NCBI RefSeq assembly: GCF_031656215.1 | Contig: NZ_CP134228.1 | Location: 4,731,001-4,795,000, forward strand | Source of the DNA: Mesorhizobium koreense | GTDB lineage: Bacteria > Pseudomonadota > Alphaproteobacteria > Rhizobiales > Rhizobiaceae | DNA length: 64,000 bases | Direction: 5' to 3' | Part shown: one piece after another, positions 9,297-17,292 of the stretch | Numbering within the stretch: the stretch's first letter is position 1 | Layout: every line of letters starts with the position of its first letter | The notes under the pieces: model-generated | The model's database searches: none | Seen by the model: only the letters and a program-made list of their open reading frames with translations | What the model was told of the DNA's origin: nothing | Translations under genes and position numbers: made by a program

Positions 9297-10295
9297 TCAA
9301 TCGGGAGGGAAGGCGACCGCCCGATCGAGCGGCGAAAGCGGCACGGCCTTGCCGAGTACGGCGCGCGCTTCCTCTTCGTCGCGGTGCATCTGGGCGACCA
9401 GCGGGTCGAGGCCATCGAACTTCTCCTCGCCGCGCAGGAAGGAAAAGAAGCTTACACGGCAGGTCTCGCCGTAGAGGTCGCCGGTGAAGTCGAAAAGGAA
9501 GGTTTCCAGTAGCGCCGCCCCATCTTCTTCCACGGTCGGGCGGCGGCCGAAGCTGGCGACGCCATCATGGAGCGTGCCGTCGGCACGGCGGAATTTTACC
9601 GCATAGATGCCGTGCGCCAGATCCGTGTCGGCGGGCAGCGCCATGTTGGCGGTCGGATAGCCGAGCGTGCGGCCAAGCTGCCTGCCTTTGGAGACTGTTG
9701 CCTCGACAGTGAAGCGGTAGCCGAGCAGGCCGGCCGCCTCGGCAACATCGCCGTCTGTAAGCAACGCCCGTATACGGCTCGAGGAGACGATCTCCGCACC
9801 CTCGTCACGGAAGGCGTCGACCAGCGTGACGCCGAAGCCGTGCCGCTCGCCCGCTTCCATCAGATAGGCCGGGCCGCCCTGACGGTCCTTGCCGAAATGG
9901 AAATCGACGCCGGTGACGACATGACTGACGCCGAGCCCGCCATCCAGGATGCGCGTGACGAATTCTTCCGCCGACTGCTCCGCGAAGGCACGCGTAAACG
10001 GCATCTCGACAACGGCATCGAAGCCGAGCCTGTCGAGGATAGAGGCCTTCATCGGCGCGGGCGTCAGCCTAAAAAGCGGAATGTCCGGACGGATGACGCT
10101 GCGCGGGTGTGGCTCGAAGGTCAGGGCGACAGCGGCGCGCTCCGTTGCCTTCGCTTCCGCCAGCGCGCGGCCTAGAACGGCTTGGTGACCCCTGTGCACG
10201 CCGTCGAAATTGCCGATCGCCACCACTCCTCCGCGCAGTCCGGCCGGCAGCCGCTGCGGGTCGGTGACGCGAAGGATCTTGTCGGCCTTGCTCAT
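9297..10295 (-). CDS. ribF: Bifunctional riboflavin kinase/FAD synthetase
   Basis: Converts riboflavin to FMN and then FAD. The N-terminal adenylyltransferase domain has the nucleotidyltransferase motif GNFDGVHRGHQ (residues ~27-37). The C-terminal riboflavin kinase domain has the flavin/ATP-binding RTLGYPTAN motif and the metal-site region further on. Length, 332 residues, is typical of prokaryotic type I FAD synthetases. It follows the HAD phosphatase gene by 14 bp on the same strand, so they probably form an operon. Confidence 0.96.
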   Translation of the reverse strand: MSKADKILRVTDPQRLPAGLRGGVVAIGNFDGVHRGHQAVLGRALAEAKATERAAVALTFEPHPRSVIRPDIPLFRLTPAPMKASILDRLGFDAVVEMPFTRAFAEQSAEEFVTRILDGGLGVSHVVTGVDFHFGKDRQGGPAYLMEAGERHGFGVTLVDAFRDEGAEIVSSSRIRALLTDGDVAEAAGLLGYRFTVEATVSKGRQLGRTLGYPTANMALPADTDLAHGIYAVKFRRADGTLHDGVASFGRRPTVEEDGAALLETFLFDFTGDLYGETCRVSFFSFLRGEEKFDGLDPLVAQMHRDEEEARAVLGKAVPLSPLDRAVAFPPD

Positions 10296-10309
10296 GCGGG
10301 CTGTCGGGT

Positions 10310-11170
10310 TCAGCGAAGTCTCGGGATAACGGCTACCGGATGCTGGCCGTGCTTGTCCAGAAAGGCGGTCAGCCGACCGAGGTCGGGCTCATGCGTCTCC
10401 CCATATTCGCGCGCGTGGATGCCTGCCGAAACATAGAGAACGTCCAGGCCGGCCTGCTCGGCTCCCTTCACATCGGTCATGACGCCGTCGCCGATCGCCA
10501 GGACTTCCGTGCGTTCCACGTCCCGTCCCAGGATGCGGCCCGCCGCCTTCAGCGCGGCTTCATAGATCGGGCGATGCGGCTTGCCGGCGATCAGCGTGCG
10601 CCCGCCAAGCTGCCCGTAGTCGCGAGCGAGCGCGCCGGCGCACCAGACGAGCCTGTCACCGCGTTCCACGACGATGTCGGGATTGGCGCAGATGAAGGGC
10701 AGGTCGCGTGAGCGAAGCCGTCTCAATATCTCGACATAATCGTCGGGCGTCTCCGTCTCGTCGTCGAAGAGCCCCGTGCAGACGACCGCGTCCGCCTCGA
10801 ACTCGTCCGTCGGTTCCACGTCGAGCCCTTCATAGATGGTCATGTCGCGGTCAGGGCCAAGATGGAAGACGCGGCGCGGGCCGGCGGCGATGAGATCGCG
10901 GGTCACATCGCCCGAGGTGACAAGCTCGTCATAGGTTTCGGGGGGCACTCCCAGCGAGCGGAGCTGGGCCTCAACCTCCCGCCTGAGCCGCGGCGCATTG
11001 GTTATCAGCACCACCGCCAGCCCTTTCGAGCGGGCGCGGGCAAGCGCCGCGCACGCCTCGGGCGAGGAGCGGACGCCATTGTGCACGACGCCCCAGACAT
11101 CGCTCAGGATGGCTTTGTATTCGCCGGCGAGCGCATCCAGCGTATCGATCATGGCAAGCGGGGTCGGCAA
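10310..11170 (-). CDS. TIGR01459-type HAD-IIA hydrolase
   Basis: HAD-superfamily subclass IIA phosphatase, NagD-like. Motif I is DVWGVVHNG (nucleophile Asp near residue 24), motif II is the ITNAPR segment, and motif III/IV is GDGVMTDVKGAE near the C-terminus. The TIGR01459 subgroup is typical of alphaproteobacteria; substrate is not established. A TTG start at 11170 is supported by GGAG 5 nt upstream; ATG 11152 is the alternative. Co-transcription with ribF (14 bp apart) would fit a role near flavin or nucleotide phosphate metabolism, but that is inference. Confidence 0.88.
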   Translation of the reverse strand: MPTPLAMIDTLDALAGEYKAILSDVWGVVHNGVRSSPEACAALARARSKGLAVVLITNAPRLRREVEAQLRSLGVPPETYDELVTSGDVTRDLIAAGPRRVFHLGPDRDMTIYEGLDVEPTDEFEADAVVCTGLFDDETETPDDYVEILRRLRSRDLPFICANPDIVVERGDRLVWCAGALARDYGQLGGRTLIAGKPHRPIYEAALKAAGRILGRDVERTEVLAIGDGVMTDVKGAEQAGLDVLYVSAGIHAREYGETHEPDLGRLTAFLDKHGQHPVAVIPRLR

Positions 11171-11501
11171 GGCGTCTCCAATCGGAAAGGACAGTGGATC
11201 GCGGCGCAGGGGGCCGCTTCGGAAGCACCGGAATTAGCCGAACCGTTACGCCATGTCACCCGCTTTGACGCGGAAGCCCTTCCAGTGCCGGGCCGACGGC
11301 GGCAATCCGCAAGCGCAATCGGGATAAGGGCGCATCAAGAATTTCCGAAAGCGTCCCATCCTCTACACCCTATTTATACAATAATTTTAATAAAATTCTT
11401 TGTGTTAATAGTAAACTATATCATATTAACAATGTAACAATACTCTATTTGACCTTCCTTCTTGTCATAATATTTTGCCTCCGCTGCGGGCGGAGTTTGA
11501 A
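11171..11501. promoter_or_regulatory. Intergenic region with extreme AT-rich core
   Basis: A 331-bp gap between divergent genes. The core 11371-11450 is strikingly AT-rich: my hand count is about 12 G+C in 80 bases, against strongly GC-rich surroundings. It probably holds the promoter of the glycan operon to the right and may be a target of AT-binding silencers such as MucR/Ros-type proteins. No defined -35/-10 pair is claimed and no gene is seen. Confidence 0.6.
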
Positions 11502-13172
11502 TTGGCGTCTACCTACCTATCAGAAAGCCGGAACGGGCTGCATGTGTCGGCGTACACGGCGAGACTGGGCATCGTCGTAATCTCCGGGCTTGCGGCTATC
11601 GCGGCCGCGCGCTTCCTCGCAACCATCCCTTTCGGGCGCGCCATATGGGATTTCGTGTTCGTGCTCGACGGCGCCTACCGCATCTCGCTCGGACAGGTCC
11701 CGCATGTCGACTTCTCCTCCCCGATCGGGCCGCTGACCCTCTATCTGGCGCTGGCGGCCGAAAGGCTGTTTCCAGCCGGCAACCCCTTCGTCGGCATGCA
11801 CGCGCTGATGTGGCTCTTGCTTCTGCCGGCGCTTGCTGCGCTTGCGCCGCGCTTTCAGAGCACTCTCCGCTTCGCGGCCGGCTTCGGCCTGCTTGCGCTG
11901 ATCGTGCTGCTGCCCATGACCCTCGACAGCACGCATCTGTCGGAAATCAGCTATTTCGCCAGCTACAACCGCTTCGCAACCGGCCTGCTTTTCCTCGTCG
12001 GGCTCTGGTACGTACTGCCCAAGTCGCGCCATGACTGGCTGCTTCTGGCCTATGTCCTCGCCCTCCTGTTCTTCCTGAAGATCACAGTCTGGGCGGTGGC
12101 GCTCGGCATCATCGTCGCGGCGATCGTCCTGCGGCGCAGCAGCGCGCGAACCCTCACAGGAGCCATCGCCGGTTTCCTTGCCATCCTGCTCGCCGCGCAG
12201 CCGGCCACGGGACTGGTCCCGGCCTACCTCGCCGATGTGAAGCATATGAGCGGGCTGAACGGTGGCGGCGCGGTCTACGCATTCTTCTTCGCCGGCTTCC
12301 GCAACTGGCTTGCACTGGCGCTTGCTGCCTGTCTTGCGCTGGCGGCCCTTCTGGCGGCAGCCACGGAAGCCGGGACAAGACCTGTCGCAACGATACGGAC
12401 GTTGCTGGCAAAGGAGGCTTTCGCCGTCGACGCGGTGCTGCTCGTTGCGGCCGCACTATTCGCCGAGAGCCAGAATACGGGCGGCCTTGGATTGATTGCA
12501 GCCTCGGCGCTCTTCTTCCATCCCGCCGCATGGAAGGCGCGTTCCGTCCTGACGGCCTGCCTTCTCGCCGCCATCCTCTTTCCCGTGCTCGACATCGCCG
12601 TCAGGCGCCCCTTCACCGCGATCACCCGCGAAGGCGCGCCGGCCCCCAACCAGCTTCTTTCCGAACTGCTTCCAGGCACGCGCGTGCCGCTTTCCACCTT
12701 CGAGGGCGCCAGGCTCTTCTCCCGCATCGCCGCCGAGTGGCTGCCGCTTGCCCGCGAGGTCCAGAGGAACGGCTACTTCCTTACGCCCGACCCCACGACC
12801 AACGCGCCGGCCGTGCAACTCGCATGGGCGACAAGCGCCGTCGATGCCGCCCACATCTTCACCGAACGCGGCTATGGCCGCTTTGCCAAGCGCTACGTCA
12901 CGCTGGCTTTCGCGGACCCGTTCGACCGGATGCTGCACCTGACGCCCGCCAAGGGCACGGCGCTAGTCATGGACGTCGGACGTACGATCCCGGTCTTCAC
13001 CGACCAGCAAGCCCGTTCCTATCTCGCCTCCGCCGACGGCGTGTTCGTCGAGCGTTGCAACATGGGGGACGAGCCGAACGGGGATGCGTTTGAAACGGTA
13101 CTGAAGACGGAATTCGCCCGGCTGCCCCTGAACGATTGCTGGGACTTCTTCCATCGCGGCGGAGAAAAATAG
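11502..13172 (+). CDS. Polytopic membrane protein, GT-C glycosyltransferase-like
   Basis: No close characterised homologue is recognised. About 556 residues with 8-11 predicted membrane helices in the first two-thirds and a soluble C-terminal domain of ~170 residues. The first loop carries acidic residues in a pattern seen in GT-C lipid-phosphosugar-dependent transferases (LDGAYRISLGQVPHVDFSSP, then IGPLTLY). The following genes encode a UbiA-type polyprenyl-phosphate transferase and a GtrA-type flippase, which suggests that this protein transfers a sugar from a polyprenyl-phosphate donor outside the membrane. A TTG start at 11502 is chosen for GGAG 6 nt upstream; TTG 11475 lacks a ribosome-binding site. 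The stop is 3 bp before the next start. Confidence 0.65.
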   Translation: MASTYLSESRNGLHVSAYTARLGIVVISGLAAIAAARFLATIPFGRAIWDFVFVLDGAYRISLGQVPHVDFSSPIGPLTLYLALAAERLFPAGNPFVGMHALMWLLLLPALAALAPRFQSTLRFAAGFGLLALIVLLPMTLDSTHLSEISYFASYNRFATGLLFLVGLWYVLPKSRHDWLLLAYVLALLFFLKITVWAVALGIIVAAIVLRRSSARTLTGAIAGFLAILLAAQPATGLVPAYLADVKHMSGLNGGGAVYAFFFAGFRNWLALALAACLALAALLAAATEAGTRPVATIRTLLAKEAFAVDAVLLVAAALFAESQNTGGLGLIAASALFFHPAAWKARSVLTACLLAAILFPVLDIAVRRPFTAITREGAPAPNQLLSELLPGTRVPLSTFEGARLFSRIAAEWLPLAREVQRNGYFLTPDPTTNAPAVQLAWATSAVDAAHIFTERGYGRFAKRYVTLAFADPFDRMLHLTPAKGTALVMDVGRTIPVFTDQQARSYLASADGVFVERCNMGDEPNGDAFETVLKTEFARLPLNDCWDFFHRGGEK

Positions 13173-13175
13173 ACC

Positions 13176-14657
13176 ATGTTCAACACCGCCGCCGCCAGCC
13201 AGACGAACCGAAAACGGACGCCTCATACAGAGACCGCACCCGCGATACCGCTGGTGCTCGACCTCGACGGCACGGTGGTGCGCGGCAACCTTCTAGTGGA
13301 GACCGCGCTTGCCTTCGTCAGGAAACATCCGCTGCGGATATTCATGCTGCTTTTGTGGCTCTTCCGCGGCCGCGCCGCGCTCAAGCAGCAATTGGCCATG
13401 CGGGCCGAAGTGGACGTCGAGGCGCTGCCCCTCAATCACGACCTGATCGCCTATGCCGCCGAACAGGCCGGAAAAGGCCGGCAGATATTCATCGCGACGG
13501 CAGCCGACCGGGCCATCGCCGGCAAGGTGGCACAGCGCATTCCATTCGTCTCCGGCGTGATCGCCAGCGATGGCCGCATCAACCTCAAGGGCACTGCCAA
13601 GGCGCGGGCGCTCCGGGAACGGTTCCCCGCCGGCTTCGACTATGCCGGCGACGCGCGGGCGGACCTCTCGGTCTGGAAGGCCGCCCGTTCGGCAGTGGTC
13701 GTAGAGGCTTCCTCTGCTGTCGCCACCAAGGCCCGCAGGGTCGCCGATGTGACGCGGGTCTTTCCGCGCCAACCGCTGTGGAAGAGCCTGATCCGCAGCC
13801 TTCGCCCCCATCAGTGGGCCAAGAACGCGTTGGTCTTCGTGCCGCTCGTTCTTTCGGGAAAGCTTTCCGACCCGGCCGCACTAGCCGCGACCGGCATCGC
13901 CTTCATGGCGATGAATATTGTCGCATCCGCGACCTATCTCATCAACGATCTCGTCGATCTCGCGGACGATCGCCGGCACTGGTCGAAAAGAGAGCGGCCG
14001 CTGGCAAGCGGACGCCTGCCGCTACTGGCCGGGCTTGTGATGATACCCGTCGGGCTCGCGGCAGGTTTCGGGCTGGCTGCCTTGTCGGGCGTGGCCGTGG
14101 CCGCGGGCCTCCTTCTTTACGTCGCCTGCACGCTCGCCTACTCGCTGGGGATCAAGCGGCTGCCTATCCTCGACGGGTTCATGCTCGCATGGCTGTTCAC
14201 CGTCAGGCTGGGCGTGGGTATCCTCGCCTCCGGAGCGGCCCCATCACCCTGGCTTCTGGTGTTCTCCATGTTCCTGTTCGCCTCGCTCAGCTTCGCCAAG
14301 CGCCACACAGAGGTGGCCACGGTACTCGAGCGCGGCGGCACGGACGTGCGCGGCCGAGGCTACCGCACCGTCGACCTGCCGCTCATCCTGGCAATCGGCG
14401 TCGCGACAGGCATGTGCGCCGTATTGATCCTCGTGCTGTACATCATCGACGATGCGTTCCGGCAGAGCTTCTATGGAAACGCGGCGTGGCTATGGGGCTT
14501 CCCGGCGGCGCTGTTCCTGTTCATCAGCCGGGTCTGGCTGATGTGCCAGCGCGGGCAGATGGATGACGACCCGGTTGCCTTCGCGGTAAGGGACAGACCG
14601 AGCCTCGCGCTAGCGGGCGTATTGACGCTGTGCTTCGCGGCGGCATGGATCGGATAG
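13176..14657 (+). CDS. HAD-UbiA fusion; polyprenyl-phosphate phosphoribosyltransferase-like
   Basis: Two domains. Residues ~25-195 form a HAD phosphatase (motif I DLDGT at 29-33, FIATAAD near 105, YAGDARAD near 157). Residues ~200-493 form a UbiA integral-membrane prenyltransferase with first Asp-rich motif NDLVDLADDRRH followed by KRERP (from residue ~257). This form, with Arg/His/Lys after the Asp motif, resembles decaprenyl-phosphate phosphoribosyltransferase (mycobacterial Rv3806c), which joins phosphoribose to a polyprenyl phosphate; in mycobacteria a separate phosphatase then removes the 5'-phosphate. A fused HAD domain could supply that step. The reaction is inferred from motifs and not proven; an aromatic prenyltransferase role is less likely. 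Confidence 0.78.
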   Translation: MFNTAAASQTNRKRTPHTETAPAIPLVLDLDGTVVRGNLLVETALAFVRKHPLRIFMLLLWLFRGRAALKQQLAMRAEVDVEALPLNHDLIAYAAEQAGKGRQIFIATAADRAIAGKVAQRIPFVSGVIASDGRINLKGTAKARALRERFPAGFDYAGDARADLSVWKAARSAVVVEASSAVATKARRVADVTRVFPRQPLWKSLIRSLRPHQWAKNALVFVPLVLSGKLSDPAALAATGIAFMAMNIVASATYLINDLVDLADDRRHWSKRERPLASGRLPLLAGLVMIPVGLAAGFGLAALSGVAVAAGLLLYVACTLAYSLGIKRLPILDGFMLAWLFTVRLGVGILASGAAPSPWLLVFSMFLFASLSFAKRHTEVATVLERGGTDVRGRGYRTVDLPLILAIGVATGMCAVLILVLYIIDDAFRQSFYGNAAWLWGFPAALFLFISRVWLMCQRGQMDDDPVAFAVRDRPSLALAGVLTLCFAAAWIG

Positions 14658-15070
14658 ACATGATCCCCGTCGGCCTTTTTTCCGATCCACGGATGCGCTT
14701 CCTTCTGGGGGGAGGAAGCGCAGCGCTTCTCAACTGGCTCGTCCGCTTTCCGCTCAGCCAAGTGATGCCTTTCACCCCGGCCGTGCTCGCGGCACTTGCC
14801 ATTGGCATGGCTTACGGTTTCGTCATCTACCGCTTCTGGGTCTTCGGGTCGAAAGGAACACGACCGCTTCTTCTCGAGATCCGCGACTTCCTGTTCGTCA
14901 ATGCCGGCGGCGCGGTGGTTACCGTCGTCGTCGCGATCGGCGCGAAAGAGGCCATATCCTTCCTGCCCCTGCCGGCAACCGCCCTCGAAGGAGCGGCGCA
15001 TGCCCTCGGTATCGCCGCCGGGGCGCTGGTCAATTATCTCGGCCACAAGCATGTAACGTTCCGCGCCTGA
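14645..15070 (+). CDS. GtrA family membrane protein
   Basis: Small protein with four hydrophobic helices and GtrA-family features: an N-terminal RFLLGGGSAALLNWL helix, a middle YRFWVFGSKG loop, and the terminal NYLGHKHVTFR. GtrA proteins are associated with moving or binding polyprenyl-phosphate-linked sugars at the inner membrane. ATG 14645 overlaps the stop of the HAD-UbiA gene by 13 bp; ATG 14660 is an alternative start. Together with the two preceding genes it makes a donor-synthesis, flipping and transfer module. Confidence 0.88.
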   Translation: MDRIDMIPVGLFSDPRMRFLLGGGSAALLNWLVRFPLSQVMPFTPAVLAALAIGMAYGFVIYRFWVFGSKGTRPLLLEIRDFLFVNAGGAVVTVVVAIGAKEAISFLPLPATALEGAAHALGIAAGALVNYLGHKHVTFRA

Positions 15071-15246
15071 GCGTTCCTGCAGGCGCCATCCATCGACCGA
15101 ATACCGATCTCCCTGCCGGCCATTTCCGAGATGGTGAACGGGCGGTGAACCATCATTATTTTTTTGTTAGTACCTCCTACACGGGAAATTAGATTATTTT
15201 TGACATCCTCGCCCGGCGATATTCCACGCAATGGGGTGAACGGGCG

Positions 15247-17109
15247 ATGTTGCGCAGGTTTCTGGCCGATCAGCGCGGCAATTACGCATTGATCACGGTG
15301 ATCACGATGATTCCCCTGATGGGCGCCGTCGCGGTCGGTGTCGACTACACTGAAATGAACCGGCAATACCAATACACACAGCACGCGCTCGACGCGGCCG
15401 GCGTGGCGACGGCCTATCGCTATCTGCAAGGCGCGGACAACACGGTGCTGACCAGCTACGCCAATTCCTTCTTCGACGCCAATCTCGGGCCCGTCAAGCC
15501 GGCGAATACGACGCTGACGGTCACATTGCCCGCCTCCGATAGCGGCGGCGGAACGCTCGGCATGACCGCCACGCTGCGCTATCGTCCCTATTTCTATCCG
15601 GTTTTCCTCGCCCTGCTCGGCAAGGATTCGTCTTCCTTGGATTCGAAGCTGAACTTCAACGTCAGCACCGAGGTGCGCCTCAAGGACACGCTGGAGGTCG
15701 CGCTCGTGCTCGATAATTCCGGCTCGATGTCGAATCGAGGCTCCGGATCGGGCCAGAAGCGCATCGATCTCTTGAAGTCGGCCTCCAAGGAACTCGTCAC
15801 CACGCTGGTGAACAGCGCCGCGCAGGTGAAACAGGTGGACAAGCCCGTCCAGTTCGGCCTCGTGCCGTTCGCTGCTTCGGTGAATGTGGGGCCGCAAAAC
15901 GCCAGTGCGGGCTGGATGGACACGGACGGCATCTCGCCGATCCATCACGAGAATTTCGACTGGAGCTCATTCACCAATCCCAATCGACAAGTGAAGCAGA
16001 TCAACGGCATCTACTACAAAGTCGGCAAGGACTGGGGCTTGCAGGAGAACCAGAAAGTCACGCGTTTCACTCTCTACAATGAGATGAAGTACTATACCAA
16101 TAGCGGCCAGACGAAGAAGGCCAACTATACGAGTTGGCAAGGTTGCGTGGAGCAGCGTCCGAGCCCGTTTGACGTGACGGATGCAGCTCCCGACAAGTCG
16201 AATCCGGCGACGCTTTTCGTGCCGATGTTCGCGCCCGACGAGACGAGCGGAGCCCAGAACAACTGGTATCTTTTCCGAAAGAATTACACGGACTACTACT
16301 GGAACGACGTTTCCACTTCCAATAGCGCCAAGACGCGGCAGTCCTATATGCCGAAATACTTTGACATTCCAACTACCGGCTATGTCGCTCCCTACGGTAC
16401 ATCGCCCGCGGGCATGAATGCCGGCCCCAACGCAAGCTGCACCACCCAGCCGATCACGCCATTGACAGACGTGACGACCGATGCGGGGATGAAGACGATC
16501 ACCGACGCCATCGACGCCATGCAGCCGAGCGGCGGCACCAGCGTACCGTCCGGACTGGCGTGGGGCTGGCGTGTGGTCTCGAGCGGCGCCCCCTTCACCG
16601 AAGGCCGCCCCGAGTCGGAACGCGGCAACGACAAGGTCGTCATCGTGCTCACCGACGGCGCCAATACTTATTACACGCCCCAGTCGCTCGGCTACAGCGA
16701 TCCCGCCGACAATGAATCGATCTATTCCGACTATGGCTATACCGGCAAGAACTACAATGGCGGCTCCACGACGCGGCTCTATATGGGCACCGACGACAAT
16801 GTGGAGAAAGACACGTTTTCCAACGACAACTACACCGAGGCGCTGAACGAGAAAATGAGCACGCTGTGCGAAAACGCCAAAGCCTCGAAAATAATACTCA
16901 TGACCGTGTCGCTCGACCTCAATCAGAACGATAAGACCGAGAAGACGCAAATGGACGCGCTCAAGGCCTGCTCTTCCGAATCGCGCTTCCGCATCGACCC
17001 GGCGACAGGCAAGCCCGCGAAGCTTTACTGGAACGCCACGGGAGCAAGCCTGTCGGACGACTTCAAGGCCATCGCCAACGAACTCTCCAATCTGCGCATC
17101 ATCGGCTGA
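15247..17109 (+). CDS. TadG-like protein with von Willebrand factor A domain (copy 1)
   Basis: Residues ~10-33 (RGNYALITVITMIPLMGAVA) form the single N-terminal membrane segment typical of TadE/TadG-like Flp-pilus proteins; the rest is extracytoplasmic. A vWA domain begins near residue 150 with MIDAS motif DNSGSMS (Asp156), with the later Thr/Asp-containing segments GGTSVPSGLAWGWR and KVVIVLTDGANTYY. The 620-residue protein is closely similar in order and sequence to the next gene, so the two are a tandem duplication. No other tad/flp genes are nearby. Role (adhesion, pilus assembly or surface binding) is not established. Confidence 0.82.
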   Translation: MLRRFLADQRGNYALITVITMIPLMGAVAVGVDYTEMNRQYQYTQHALDAAGVATAYRYLQGADNTVLTSYANSFFDANLGPVKPANTTLTVTLPASDSGGGTLGMTATLRYRPYFYPVFLALLGKDSSSLDSKLNFNVSTEVRLKDTLEVALVLDNSGSMSNRGSGSGQKRIDLLKSASKELVTTLVNSAAQVKQVDKPVQFGLVPFAASVNVGPQNASAGWMDTDGISPIHHENFDWSSFTNPNRQVKQINGIYYKVGKDWGLQENQKVTRFTLYNEMKYYTNSGQTKKANYTSWQGCVEQRPSPFDVTDAAPDKSNPATLFVPMFAPDETSGAQNNWYLFRKNYTDYYWNDVSTSNSAKTRQSYMPKYFDIPTTGYVAPYGTSPAGMNAGPNASCTTQPITPLTDVTTDAGMKTITDAIDAMQPSGGTSVPSGLAWGWRVVSSGAPFTEGRPESERGNDKVVIVLTDGANTYYTPQSLGYSDPADNESIYSDYGYTGKNYNGGSTTRLYMGTDDNVEKDTFSNDNYTEALNEKMSTLCENAKASKIILMTVSLDLNQNDKTEKTQMDALKACSSESRFRIDPATGKPAKLYWNATGASLSDDFKAIANELSNLRIIG

Positions 17110-17292
17110 CCACGGTCCCATTACAGAAACGGAACGCATGCGGCCCGTCTTTCTTAGACGCGGCTGCGCAATCCATTGGTTAACAGCCGGCCAATCGACG
17201 AACGCTCATTCGAAGGGATTTGCAAACGCCCGGTTAGAGCATTCGTGTCACAAGAAGGCGGGCGCAATACGCCGCCTTGAGCGAGGGGCTTC

